Positions 16,158-26,991 of a DNA stretch of 64,000 nt are shown one piece after another. The translations under genes were made by a program, and so were the position numbers. How positions within the stretch are numbered: the first letter of the stretch is position 1; each line of letters begins with the position of its first letter. Origin of the DNA: Semisulcospira habei (Eukaryota; Mollusca; Gastropoda; Semisulcospiridae). The stretch is taken from the NCBI GenBank assembly GCA_036245525.1, contig BTPG01000002.1, forward strand, positions 166,491,501-166,555,500, written 5' to 3'. The notes under the pieces were generated by a model. It was not told where the DNA came from. It worked only from the letters and a program-made list of their open reading frames with translations, and did not search any database.

Positions 16158-17078
16158 TGCATCGCTAGGGAGAGGTTGGTACTGCCACGGTGTCACATGC
16201 GGATACATCGGTTGCTGTTGTTGCAGCCAGTTGGGGGCAACAACTGATGTATCTTGATGCTCCTGAATGGGCTGTAGTTGTAGGTGCTGCTCTTGTAGAT
16301 CATTTTGTTGCTGTTGCGGAGGTTGACACTGTTCTTGTTGTCGTTGCCGCTGCTGTAGTTCATTTTGCTCCTGTTGTAGGCATCGCTGTTTTGGCTGTTG
16401 TTGCTGATGGTGCTTCTGAACAGCGGATGACAAACCCACCGGTGCCCGCCCCGCAGCAATGTCTGAGTAAAGTTGCTTAGCGGTTGTTACATTAGGAGAT
16501 GTAGCGTCACGTTGAGAGGTTGTTCGGTGGCCATCTTCCCCGCCGTATTTGATGTTTCCGGCCAGCCTCCGCGTGCCCACGTGGGACGGGTGAATAGGGT
16601 CAAGCCGGCCATTGTTGTCCACTCGGTACAGCGCCTTGCGAGGTAGACCATTTGCCGTGTGAAAGATGCCGGTGTTATCTATAAAGGTAGCGCCCAGCTT
16701 CTTCGCCACGTGGCACAGGTTGGCGTTGGACGGGAAGATACGCTGATTTAAACGCGAATTTCTTCCCTGCCCAGCAGGCATGATGGAAGAAGCCTGGACT
16801 CGTGCTTTGGGGAACGCCGTTTTGCAGGCTGTAACCAGCTTCTCCCACTGCTGGCTGGTGATCTCCCGCTGCTTGCAGTCGTTCACCCCCACGTGGAAGG
16901 TGACCAGTTGGACGCGGGGTGACGGCGCCTGCTTCATGAACCAGTCAGTCAGGTGGGAGGTTTGCAGGCCCGACACAGAAATGATCTGCACTCTCTCACC
17001 CTGGCACATTGTCATTTTCTCTCCCTTCACGTTACGCAGGACAGAGCATCCTATAACGAGGGTTGTGGTATCCGCCAT
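16095..17078 (-). CDS. SGNH/GDSL-hydrolase-like ORF, antisense within the LTR element
   Basis: A 327-aa open frame from a clear ATG. Residues 1-170 have SGNH hydrolase signatures: LVIGCSVLRNV (block I with Ser12), SVSGLQTSHL (block II Gly), FHVGVND (block III, Asn66), and DPIHPSHVG (block V, Asp160 and His163). Residues ~220-300 are glutamine-rich. The last 19-21 codons are read from the LTR remnant on its antisense strand, so the stop is supplied by the LTR. SGNH domains are known in ORF1 of some CR1-group LINEs; whether this came from such an ORF or a host gene is not settled. An uninterrupted frame with all catalytic positions suggests recent or current coding. Confidence 0.75.
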   Translation of the reverse strand: MADTTTLVIGCSVLRNVKGEKMTMCQGERVQIISVSGLQTSHLTDWFMKQAPSPRVQLVTFHVGVNDCKQREITSQQWEKLVTACKTAFPKARVQASSIMPAGQGRNSRLNQRIFPSNANLCHVAKKLGATFIDNTGIFHTANGLPRKALYRVDNNGRLDPIHPSHVGTRRLAGNIKYGGEDGHRTTSQRDATSPNVTTAKQLYSDIAAGRAPVGLSSAVQKHHQQQQPKQRCLQQEQNELQQRQRQQEQCQPPQQQQNDLQEQHLQLQPIQEHQDTSVVAPNWLQQQQPMYPHVTPWQYQPLPSDAGQQAPRTIGTNKPLTKTVPY

Positions 17079-17199
17079 GACATGATGTGTGAGGATCTCT
17101 TCGCTTGGAAGGAATTAGAGTACCAGAGAGAAGGAATTAGAGTACCAGAGAGAGAAAGAGGAAAAGGAGAGAGATAGGGAGGTACAAATACAGTTAGCT

Positions 17200-18589
17200 C
17201 GGGATGCGGGGTCTAGAACAGCTTCAGAGGGTGACTCCGTAGGCCGGGGCATCCGTAATTTTTCTAGACGGCCGATGTTTAAGGAGTCTGTGGACTCTAT
17301 TGACGCTTTTTTGTGTCGTTTCGAGGCTCACGCGCAGGCGTTGAGTTGGCCTTCTGCCAACTGGCCCGTTTTGCTTTCGTCTGTGCTAGAAGGTCAGGCC
17401 TTGAGTCTTTACCATAGCTTGAACGTTTCGGGGAACATAGATTACGAGACTTTGAAGGAGTGTCTCTTACAGCAGTTCCAGTGTAATGCGGAGGATTTTT
17501 AGAGAACGCTTGAGAGCTTGTCGGCCAGAGACAGGGGAATCGTTTGTGTCGTTTGGCAAACGATTGTCCCACTTGCTCGTACGTTGGGTCGAACTGTCAA
17601 AGATCGACCACACGTACGAAGCATTGTTCGATCTCATGTTGGCTGAACAGTTCTTTGGTAGCGTTTCCAAGGATCTAGCGGTATTCTTGAGAGAGCGTAG
17701 CCTCAAGCGTACAGATGAGTTAGTGCAGAACGTGGAGGCTTTTCGGCTGGCGCATCCGACGAAAAACCTCGCGCGTAGGGCCGAGACATCACCGGTCGGG
17801 TTGGTCGCTGCTAACACGACTGGGGGTTACCGGGGCATCAATACCTTACGTGGAGCCCAGCTGTTTAACGGTAAAGGTACTTTGCGTTTTCGACGCGGGG
17901 ATAGAGGTAACGGCAGTGGCGTTCGCGATCCTTACGCACGAGCAGAGAAATCTGGTCGTGGATACGGTCGTGGTCGTATGGCTAATTCGGACACTCGGTG
18001 TTTTGCGTGTCACGAGTACGGTCATTTCGCTCGTAGCTGTCCTAGCGGTCGTTCGGACGCTCAGCATTTCGCGTGTCAGGGGAACGGCCATCTGGCTCAT
18101 CAATGTCCTAGCGATACTGGTATGGTGGAGGGGGCGGAGCAGCCCACTCACATAGCCAGCTTTGCAGTCCCAGTCGGGGAGGAACCACAGGTGGGCGGAG
18201 TGCGTTCAGTTGACGGAGGTCGTTGCCTGCCTGTGGGTAACGGTGTTGTAAACGGATGGCTCGCTTCCATTCTGCGCGACTCGGGTGCCACGACTGCAGA
18301 GGTCAGACGTAACCTTGTTAGGGACGATCAGTACACGGGGGAAACGCAGAAAGTGATTTCGTACGGAGTGAAGGTACAAGTTTTTCCGTTGGCTAAGATA
18401 GAGATTGACACGGAGTTTTCCTCAGGGGATCTGAGATTGGAGTCTCGCGATTTTGTGGATTGTGTGGGCAGTCGTTGGATCGTTTTCATTTCTGGAGGTT
18501 TTAGCGCGTTAGTTCTGTTTCAAGTTCGCTGTGCGATCGGAGAGTGTGTGTTGAATTTTGAGGTTCAGGGGCATGCGTTGAGGCTGTAA
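17200..18589 (+). pseudogene. LTR-element gag plus protease-like segment
   Basis: The frame reads from about 17200 (FSRRPMFKESVDSIDAFLCRFEAHAQ) to a stop at 17500, and continues one frame over from about 17500 to 18589. One extra T in the T5 run at 17495-17499 explains the break. Capsid-like sequence (RPETGESFVSFGKRLSHLL) precedes a Gly/Arg-rich linker and a CX2CX4HX4C zinc knuckle (CFACHEYGHFARSC). A second knuckle lacks its first Cys (HFACQGNGHLAHQC). Then comes ILRDSGATTAEV, resembling a retropepsin DSGA active site. No polymerase follows. Confidence 0.85.
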
Positions 18590-18616
18590 TATGTTTTTTC
18601 TTGTATTCTAGATAGT

Positions 18617-18868
18617 TCAATTTCCACCTGCACAGACGCTTCCACCTCGTGCCATCTCCCCTGTGCCCTTGTGGAGAAGCAGAGCAGACCACAGAGCACA
18701 TCCTCCAGGACTGTGGGAACCTCCAGCCGCTGAGGGAGGAGATATGGCCGAAGCCCGCCACTCTACAAGAGAAACTGTACGGGCCTGTGGAGGCGCTACA
18801 GAAGACCACAGATTTCATTTTGAGAGCCAAACTCCGAGTGTGACGGCGTTCGAGAAGAAGAAGAAGAA
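18617..18868 (+). mobile_element. LINE 3' end inserted in the LTR element, 14-bp TSD
   Basis: Flanked by GTATTCTAGATAGT at 18603-18616 and 18869-18882. The frame reads PLCPCGEAEQTTEHILQDCGN, the Cys/His-containing C-terminal tail common in jockey-group LINE ORF2. It ends with LRAKLRV and a stop, then an (AAG)n tail. It may be the same LINE family as the one the LTR element itself split. Confidence 0.88.
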
Positions 18869-18970
18869 GTATTCTAGATAGTCAACGTTAGTCTTGGTTT
18901 GTGATAGTGTACGTCGAGTGGTCTTAAAAAGAAACTCGGTCGTTTCTTTTTTTCCCGAGGAAGGGGGAAC

Positions 18971-20250
18971 TGTGATGAAGCTCTATGCTCGTGCATAGTG
19001 CTCACACATTAGGGTTAGTACGGTACGGTTTTTGTTAACGGTTTGTTTGTGCCGATAGTCCGTGGGGCCTGCTGTCCACGTGGAATCTTTAAGACATGGT
19101 TAACACGGGAGTTTTTAGTGAGTTCTGTTATAGTTAGTTCTAGGCGGAAGCTGTCTGGCGGAGCAGTAAATGCGTCAGTACGGGATTTCTTGTTGTATGA
19201 AACGGATGTGTTTGAGATACCTAGCCCGTATTCCAAGACTCTGAAGCCTAGAATTCAGGTATGTTTCTATATATGTAGTATTGATAGTTGCTTAGTTAAA
19301 TACAGTATGCGTTGCTAAGAGTAATTTGCTTGTATAGTGTTGGCCGGTTTGGTTCAGTTATGTTGGTCTAGAATTCAGTGAAGTAACCGGTGTTTTTGGT
19401 ATACAATTATTTACCGAGATGGATGACTAAAGGAATGTAAGGTGTATATGCTTAAGTCGCTGTGAAGGTAGTACGCGGTTGGTTAAGCATAGTCTTTTCC
19501 AGTGTATAGAGTAGTGTATAGCAAGAGTGTTAGGCTATAGTCTGTTTCAAGATAGTGACAGAGATATGGGGGTGTTACGGAAGTAGACAGTTTATAAAGC
19601 ACGTGTGTGTGTGTGTGTGAATGAACGTGTGAGTTATTTGTATCAGCCAGGTTACGTGACGTTTCTCATTTATCCAATATGTTGTGTGTTTAGCAAGTGT
19701 TGCGTTGGGACTTTTGCTGTCGTATTCAGAGTGCTTGTAAAGAGTGGAACGACGGACGCCGAGACATCAGTCACAGGTGGGACCTAACGTGAGGTCATCC
19801 CTCCAGCTCTTCGCTCAGAGTGAGTCTGATCGGGACCAAGATACCCGGATCACAGCGAGAACTGCGCTACGGTGCGAGTACAAGGACGTCCGTGTTACAG
19901 ACAGGACGACAGGAAAGAGCATACAACGGACTTGCACGCCTAGACGTGAGAAGGACCAACGTAACCAGGCAATAACATCAAACAGGTTGGAGACTGAGAA
20001 CTAACACCTAGCCTGGCGAGATATTGTGATTTGTGTTTGTGTGATGTTCGGATGTTAGCATAGAAGTGTATATAGTTTGATAGTCATTTAAGCCTTTCTT
20101 TTCTTGTATATTGTATAAAGGTCACTTTAGAAAGGGAGCCCGTGTCTTTGTTTTACCGCATGAATGCGCCCGTCTGAGTCAGTGGCGGTGTATGCGTCTG
20201 TTGCGTGAGAGTCTGTACGTGCGACTGTGGGCAAGTCTGCGTGCGTTACA
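18971..20250 (+). repeat. 3' LTR, 1280 bp
   Basis: Starts TGTGATGAAG directly after the polypurine tract and ends TTACA at the TSD. A TATAAAG (20113-20119) lies near the 3' part. The antisense frame ending in the first 107 bp encodes the same tail as the SGNH ORF, which is a coincidence of the shared LTR. Confidence 0.88.
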
Positions 20251-20255
20251 GTGTG

Positions 20256-20890
20256 GAAGGATGGTCTCCGTGTGAAACTCCTTCGCAGTGGCATCCAAGG
20301 GAACATGCACCGGTGGACCAAGTAATACCTGCACAATCGCAGAGCCCGTGTGACAGTGGATGGGCACTGTGGCCAAAAAGTGCTGCTGCGTCAGGGGGTG
20401 CCTCAGGGGGTTAGTCCTGTCACCGACCCTGTTCATACTCTTCATCAAAGACCTTGTGCCAGAGCTACCAAAAGGAGTCCACGCAGCCCTGTACGCAGAT
20501 GACCTAGTACTCTGGTGCACAGAAGAGTATGCAACAAATGGTACATACAGGACGCAGCGAGCCCTGGACAGGCTGACAGACTGCACCAACAACTGGTTTG
20601 TGACCATCAACACAGAAAAATCATCAGCCACACTCTTCTCTCTCTCCAACAAAGCAAAGGCTGGCAACCTAACACTGAGCAACACCCCACTGCGGCATGA
20701 AGACCAACAGACATACCTGGGAGTCACCCTTGACAAGAGGCTGACGTGGAAGCCACACATCTGGAACGCAGAAGCGAAAGCTAGAAGAAAGCTGAACATC
20801 ATGAGGAAGCTGGATGGAACATTTACCTTTGCAACTAAACAGCAGCTCGGGACGAAAGACAATGGTGGTTATGCCAAGTCAGCAAACAGT
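20256..20890 (+). mobile_element. LINE, second half after the LTR insertion
   Basis: Continues the frame interrupted at 16050: WKDGLRVKLLRSGIQGNMH, LLRQGVPQGG, LSPTLFILFIKDL, the catalytic ADD in ALYADDLVLW, TYLGVTLDKRLTWKPHI, then KARRKLNIMRKLDGT. Two small frameshifts occur (near 20340-20400). Similarity fades after about 20870, so the C-terminal tail is missing. Confidence 0.88.
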
Positions 20891-21180
20891 CAGGGGAAAC
20901 AACTCACTTCATGTCACTGCGCAGTCGACCAATCAGTTATTTATAGCTAAGCAAGGTGACGTCACACAGACACTCGCTTCCGCAACAACACACTGGCGGA
21001 GTGCGTTGGAAACACAAAACATTATGTAAAACACTCAAAATGGGAACATCCTATTTTGATATTTTTATCTGACTTTTTAATGAAAGATAATGCAACATCA
21101 ACCCTCAGAAAAAAAAACGAGTGCCTGACTTGGTCACCCAGAATTTTACACACACCCATTTTCCATAAGGTTGGTAAAGA
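20891..21180. other. No recognised feature
   Basis: No gene or repeat that I can support. Confidence 0.4.
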
Positions 21181-21186
21181 AAGTCA

Positions 21187-21486
<300 letters not shown>

Positions 21487-21488
<2 letters not shown>

Positions 21489-21672
21489 GCTTTTGCGCCA
21501 AAAGGACGTTCTACAGCGAGGTTTGCGTAACTAGACACAACGTAATTTTCATTTTGTTATTTCACTGTCAGAATTTTAGTCCAGCCCGCCTATGATGTGT
21601 GTGTTCTTATAAAATAGCCCAACCGCATCCCGTCCTATAAAGTCTCTTCTATAAATAGAAGAGACTTAAAAA
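21487..21672 (+). repeat. R1 repeat, 3' part
   Basis: GCGCCAAAAGGACGTTC, GCGTAACTAGACACAACG, TTTCACTGTCAGAATTTTAG and the terminal palindrome AGTCTCTTCTATAAATAGAAG match the 3' part of R1 at 58010-58120 plus 63746. The microsatellite lies at the same place as the CA tract in other R1 copies. Confidence 0.75.
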
Positions 21673-22090
21673 CAATGTATTCTGTGTTGTATGTTTTTCT
21701 AAACGTTGTTATGTATTTGTAAATAAGGAAAACGATATGAAAACACATTAGTATTATTCGGGTTTATTGTTTTGTTTTGTTTTGTTTTATCTCAGCTACT
21801 TACTGCAAGAAAATCACAGTGAACAACACGTAGATTCGGTTACTATATAAATTGTATTTCGACAAACACTTTGAGATGCTGTCAGACAGAAGGCAGCTGA
21901 GGAAACGAGGAGGATCAAGCATAACCTCCCCCATCTCAATCGACTACAAACTTTTCTTACGACGTCAAGCAAAACCAAACATTCAATTCAGACTTCATTT
22001 AATGAGATTTTCTACTCTGCAGTTTTGCCTACCTATCCAGTACTTTCTCAGACACAGACGCGTATCCGTCAAATGGCTCTTGCAGTTGGA
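21673..22090. other. No recognised gene; presumed intron side of the orphan exon
   Basis: No domain seen. The last ~60 bp (CCGGCAGTGAAAG onward) are homologous to the intron 5' of receptor exon 2 at 37567. Confidence 0.4.
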
Positions 22091-22148
22091 TCGTGCTGAC
22101 TTTTACCCGGCAGTGAAAGTAATATATGTCTCTTTTTTTCTGTTGCAG

Positions 22149-22303
22149 TCTGTGGCTCGGGCACCCACTCAAAGAGAGGGAATCGGGAAGGGAGAGAGAA
22201 TGAACGAGACGTCGAAAATGAGGTGGACAGGATCTGCCTTCCTCTGTTCATCTCCTTGAACGTACTGTCTTTTGTGTTGTACATTTTACTGGTGGCTGTG
22301 TAG
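22149..22303 (+). CDS. Orphan terminal exon of a nicotinic-receptor-like paralog
   Basis: A strong acceptor (TTTTTTTCTGTTGCAG) is followed by 155 nt that translate in phase 1. There is a basic/acidic linker, then VDRICLPLFISLNVLSFVLY and ILLVAV before TAG. This is the fourth membrane segment and C-terminus of a Cys-loop subunit. It has the same length and phase as exon 2 of the receptor at 37622-37776 and differs at only a few residues. Its intron end, 3' UTR and AATAAA (22525-22530) are shared as well. No matching extracellular/TM1-3 exon exists upstream in the window. Its first exon is therefore either beyond the left edge, across 20 kb of transposons, or lost. Confidence 0.85.
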
Positions 22304-22317
22304 CCCTTTCACCGGGA

Positions 22318-22500
22318 TCAGTTCGGTGGATCCCCGTGTCGATGGATCTCCTTGTCGATGGATCCCCGTGCGATGGATCTCCGTGTCGATGTATCTCCGT
22401 GTCGATGGATCCCCGTGTCCATGGATTCCCGTGTCCATGGATCTCCGTGTCCATGGATCCCCGTGTCCATGGATCCCCGAGTCGACGGATCCCCGCGTTC
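22318..22500. repeat. Minisatellite, ~18-19-bp unit (ATGGATCCCCGTGTC-)
   Basis: About ten tandem copies of ATGGAT(C/T)(C/T)CCGTGTC(G/C) in the 3' UTR of the orphan exon. Isolated units also occur at 24598-24635, 25280-25345 (reverse) and 37797-37853 in the 3' UTR of the paralogous receptor gene. Confidence 0.92.
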
Positions 22501-22524
22501 ACAAGTTTTTAAAATGTTGTCGTG

Positions 22525-22530
22525 AATAAA
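22525..22530 (+). terminator. Poly(A) signal AATAAA for the orphan receptor exon
   Basis: CGTGAATAAAGTTTACACG is homologous to TTGAATAAAGTATACACG at 38091, the corresponding place behind the intact receptor gene. Confidence 0.6.
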
Positions 22531-22572
22531 GTTTACACGTAAAATAGTAAATACCTGTAATTGATTTGGGAC

Positions 22573-22573
<1 letters not shown>

Positions 22574-22620
<47 letters not shown>

Positions 22621-22678
22621 GGGGGGGTGATGGTGTGTATGTGTGTGTGTGTGCGTGCGTGCGTGCGCGCGCGCGTGT
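22574..22678. repeat. (GT)n and (GCGT)n microsatellite
   Basis: GT run at 22574-22618, G9, then GT/GCGT/GC units to 22677. Confidence 0.95.
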
Positions 22679-22941
22679 ACTCATCACCGTTAATCGATCA
22701 GCCCAAATCTGTACTACTCCTCACCCGACAAAGTTTTTTCAGTCGAAATCCCATCTCGCATCCCCCCTCCCCCACCCCCCCTTCGCCTCTCCTCCCCCAT
22801 CCTTCCCCTCTCCCTCTCTTCCTCCTACCTTGATTGTCACAGTGGGACATTCCCACTCGAATACGAAGTAAGAAAGATAAAAGAAGCAATGTGCAGGCTA
22901 AAGGTGAGACCTGACCTGTCTGTCATACCGTAATTTTTTTT

Positions 22942-23032
22942 ACTTACTTACTTACGCCTGTCACCCCTACCCGGGTATAGGCCGTCGACGAGAGACCTCC
23001 AGCGACTCCTGTCCTGTGCTTCTCCTTCGATT
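22942..23032 (-). mobile_element. Short 3' end of the (AAGT)-tailed LINE
   Basis: ACTTACTTACTTACGCCTG, GGGTATAGGCCGTCGACG and TCCTGTGCTTCTCCTTCG match the 3' ends of the LINEs at 34608 and 60134. Only the last ~90 bp are present. Confidence 0.85.
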
Positions 23033-23201
23033 TATGTTTCACACATTTTCAAACTAGATCGGTTTGGTTTGCTGCTGTTATTGTTACAGAGTTCGTGCGA
23101 AGGCCCTGTACAACAGCGTAATGTTGCACTTTTGTTGCAGTGCAACATTTTGCGGTGCGGTTTTAATACAATAAAGGAAAACGCAAAAACAGAAAATGGT
23201 G

Positions 23202-23202
<1 letters not shown>

Positions 23203-23264
<62 letters not shown>
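23203..23264. repeat. (CT)n microsatellite
   Basis: CT run of about 60 bp. Confidence 0.96.
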
Positions 23265-23269
<5 letters not shown>

Positions 23270-23310
23270 GGTGGGTGGGTGGATCCCGTACGCTCTACAT
23301 GTGTACAGTA

Positions 23311-23786
<476 letters not shown>

Positions 23787-23789
<3 letters not shown>

Positions 23790-24274
23790 CAGTTTATATA
23801 CAGTACAGAATGCTCTGCTGTGCTATATAATTGGGAATATTGATAACTAATAGGCCGGTTGCGAGTTCCCGAGCAGCGCGAGAACGCACGCTAGATTACG
23901 CGACTTTTAGCCAAGACTATACCTGGCGAGCCACGAAATGTGGGCAACTCAGCTAGCTCTGACGCAAAGCCGATTCTGTTTTGCTGTGAATCACAAGTAA
24001 TGATGCGCAAATTTAAGCTCACATTGACAAAGGACTGCGGACGATTGTTTCCTGGCCATGCGGCAGTTGTTACAATACAACCTTTGTTTATTTTTGTGGA
24101 AATGCTGAGGAAAACGATCTTTCATTGTACATTAAAACTGCATAATGGCGATCAAGCCAGTCACAGTGGCTTTGGAAAATGGTCTGCCATTATCGTTTCA
24201 ACAGCTAGTCAGTATAATTAATTAACGTTGTTATACCAACAGTAGATGCGTCTTGTTAATGCAAACTCTGCTTT
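23787..24274. other. No recognised feature
   Basis: No supported gene or repeat. Confidence 0.4.
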
Positions 24275-24279
24275 TTTAC

Positions 24280-24297
24280 TTCCTTTTTTTTTTTTTT

Positions 24298-24328
<31 letters not shown>

Positions 24329-24334
24329 GGGGGG
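24280..24334. repeat. Homopolymer pair T27-G28
   Basis: An uninterrupted T run of about 27 is joined directly to a G run of about 28. Their lengths are likely to be inaccurate in any assembly. Confidence 0.95.
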
Positions 24335-24655
24335 CGATTTCACGTAAATAATTTGTTTCTGTACCGGCAGTTTTCCTGCTCGCACTGCCGATCGTCCCAT
24401 AGTGACGCGCTGTGCTTGCCCACGGCCCAATGCACTTTATTGCCTCTCGCGCTAAAGAGCACGCTAGCTTGGGGGACTGAACTAGCGACCTCAGTATCAA
24501 GTTCAATATTTTGCGCCAGGCCCCCCAGGCTCTTGGCCGCGCGGCCCCAAGCCCTTTTAACACCCCCTACCCCCACCCCTTAACCAACGGAGTCAGCTCG
24601 ATGGATTGGTCCCCGTGTCGATGGATCCCCTACGAAATACATGATATACACTGCC

Positions 24656-24735
24656 AAAGTCAGTTCCGGTAACTGAGAACTTTAAAAATAATTAAGTCAG
24701 TTCCAGTAACTGAGAATTTAAAAAATAATTAAATT
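24656..24735. repeat. Two-copy ~37-bp tandem repeat
   Basis: GTCAGTTCC(G/A)GTAACTGAGAA and the following AATAATTAA block occur twice in tandem. Confidence 0.85.
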
Positions 24736-24927
24736 GACACTGAAAAAGTTCACCGTGTGTTTCAGGCTATTCGCTGTATCATTCCCTTACTGCGGCAGGC
24801 CCATTACTATGGCAAACCCTTTACTGTGGCAGGCCTATAGGCTACCTGTCTCCCCTCCGCGGCCCGGGCAAGCACATACTATCCGCACCTCTTTATAACC
24901 CCTTCCCAAATCCCCCTCACCACACAT

Positions 24928-24949
24928 GCACGCACACGCACACGCACAT

Positions 24950-25027
<78 letters not shown>

Positions 25028-25036
25028 ACACACACA
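24928..25036. repeat. (AC)n/(GCAC)n microsatellite
   Basis: CA-rich run with GC interruptions. Frames through it are not genes. Confidence 0.95.
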
Positions 25037-25349
25037 CATCACTCCCCGGGGAGAAGGGGATGTTGGTTTTGGATGTTTATTAGGTGAAGGGCCTGCGCAA
25101 GGGAATGCCGTAGTGAAAGACACAACACAGTAAAGAGCCAGCCGCGGTGAAGGGTCTGCGCAGTAAAGGGCCTGTCGCAAACTTTAGTAACAGGGCGTGT
25201 GGGGGGGGGGGGGGGAAGGGGGGGGAGGGGAGAGGGAGCGAGTATTATCAATGAGTCCCACTGATTTGCGTATGATGTAGGCGATCCATCAACGAGGAGA
25301 TCCATCGACAGGGGGGGGGGGGGGGGGCATCGACAATGGGATCCAGCGA

Positions 25350-25677
25350 CAAAAACTGCATAAATTATACATGAGGTACATGAATACGTTTCAAATATAA
25401 TGTAACACCGGTAAGAGGTACCAATTTCGTGTTTTTTTTCAATGAAAACTGAACAGGACTTGTTTGGCAGATGTTATGTCTGGTTCGTAAGGTAATCAAA
25501 AAGTTTTGTTTTAATATTCCGAGTGATGTTATCAAAGACAGTATGCGGTCTGTCTTTGATGTCGTAACCTGTGCATGAAGAGAATTCGGTCATGCAAAAG
25601 GACCAGAAAATGACATACTAGTTTTAAAGAGGTAGAGTCTAGTAGGGGCAATGTATTGTTCCTTGGGGTTCGTTGAC
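25350..25677 (-). mobile_element. LINE fragment related to LINE A, bordered by GA
   Basis: The minus-strand frame near 25680-25590 reads RLYLFKTSMSFSGPFA, matching LINE A (RIDLFKTSMSFSGPFAW). TTCATAACTTTTTGATTACC-like 3' sequence is shared. Its 5' end stops at GGAGAGAGAGAGAGG (25678-25692), again a GA tract. Confidence 0.8.
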
Positions 25678-25754
25678 GGAGAGAGAGAGAGGTGGCCACG
25701 ATATTCTTGGGTTTTTGCTGTTGTTGTTTTTTTCTTCATTGTCACTACAATTGC

Positions 25755-25920
25755 ATCGCAAATGTTGCACTGCAACAAAAGTGCAACAATTGCTCATTTT
25801 GCAGTGCTAACTCCGTGTTAGGTCGAAGATGCGACCAAAAATCGTGGCAATTGTTGCACTTTTGTAGCAGCTGCAACATTTTACGGTTTTATACCCAACA
25901 TGTGCAACATTTTGTGGCTC
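25755..25920. repeat. Dispersed TGCAACA-rich repeat
   Basis: TGTTGCACTGCAACAAAAGTGC-like blocks recur several times here in both orientations and also at about 23120-23165. This suggests a small fold-back repeat; its borders are not resolved. Confidence 0.5.
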
Positions 25921-26087
25921 TATTTTGTGGCGGCCAACACAGTTCGGGCGATGGCCTTTGCGTACTGTATACTGATGACATTGAAAACAGAGGGGACTGG
26001 CTGGTCTAGTTACCCCACAGGCGAGGTTGGAAAAACGCGTTTTCGTGAAGTGTATGAATCGGTGTGTGAACGGCACACTTGTTGTCT

Positions 26088-26133
26088 CCCTCGATTCGCT
26101 ACCGCTTGTCAGCGGTAGCGAATCGAGGGAGTT
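26088..26133. repeat. Perfect hairpin, 21-bp arms
   Basis: CTCCCTCGATTCGCTACCG is followed after TTGT-CA by its exact reverse complement. Confidence 0.9.
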
Positions 26134-26991
26134 AACCCGTGTGAGTGAACGGGAGGGATAACTACTGTGTACAGAGCTTCGTTTTCACTTGGGAGTACTA
26201 AAATGTCGTCTGTTCACTACACTGAGAAGAACAGAATGACCTATCTTCTGGAAAGCATGAAGAACACGACGTTCCGAATCAGCGATCCGTCCCCGGGTGA
26301 AACAGAATAGAAATATAATTTATTGGACCGGCGGTAGAGATAGGATAAATACTGTATAGAAACGCTTTTCATTCATGATTTATCAATAGGCTAAATACTG
26401 TGTGGAAACGCTTTTCAGTCATGATTTATCAATGTACAGTGTTTAGCTCTTCTTTTTCTCACTGACGCCGCGAGACCTTAGGATCTTTACGCCGCAGATG
26501 TTTTCTGCGATGTAACCACATATGCCGTTCAGTTTGCCTCGACTATTGTCTCCATGCGCATATGCGACTCTAACAAATCGTGTACGTCAGTCATGTTCCT
26601 GTAGAGACGTCCATGCAGTTGTTTGTTTCTGGATTTTGCGTCCATGCGGACCCGATCTTGGAGTCGGTTCAATTGCGAATATTGGTTTAAATCACTGACC
26701 ACTGATTTTGGTCATTACTGTCAGCACGAACACTGTTTTCTTCACTGCCTCGCCCATTCCATGTCTCTGGTTGTTAACAAACTCTTGTGAGGTAGTTACC
26801 GTGCAAAGATTTGTGTACCTTGAAGATGAAAGGACAACTCATGTGCGGCCAGAAGTCTATTACTATTATAGTAACAGAATGATGGCACAGCCGAATGTGG
26901 GAGAAAGCCCAAGTTCACCACGGTAAACAAAACCATTGCGGATCGGAACAGTGCCAGCTCAGACACTGAGACTGTATTTCTGCAATCTTCG
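26134..26991. other. No recognised gene; one two-copy tandem repeat
   Basis: An imperfect ~46-bp unit (AAATACTGT..GAAACGCTTTTCA.TCATGATTTATCAAT) is repeated twice at 26345-26434. I could not support any gene. Confidence 0.5.

Larger units (their letters stand above)
16051..20250 (+). mobile_element. Gypsy-like LTR retrotransposon, 4.2 kb, TSD GTGTG
   Basis: The element begins TGTGATGAAGCTC and ends GCGTTACA, with GTGTG duplicated at 16046-16050 and 20251-20255. The first 107 bp (16051-16157) are identical to 18971-19077, the start of the 1280-bp 3' LTR. The 5' LTR is broken off at 16157, where an antisense SGNH ORF begins. Gag and a protease-like segment are present; reverse transcriptase, RNase H and integrase are absent. 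A polypurine run (GAGGAAGGGGGAAC) precedes the 3' LTR. It is non-autonomous, and identity of the LTR starts suggests a young insertion. Confidence 0.92.

Noticed and set aside
17846..18155. Frames on both strands over gag
   Set aside because: Shadows of the gag zinc-knuckle region; no independent domain.
19015..19236. Minus-strand frame sharing the tail of the SGNH ORF
   Set aside because: It is the same LTR segment read antisense in the 3' LTR, with no SGNH domain.
24340..24580. A possible tRNA-derived SINE (GCTAGTTCAGTCCCCC on minus as a B box)
   Set aside because: No convincing A box or tail, and only one copy in the window.
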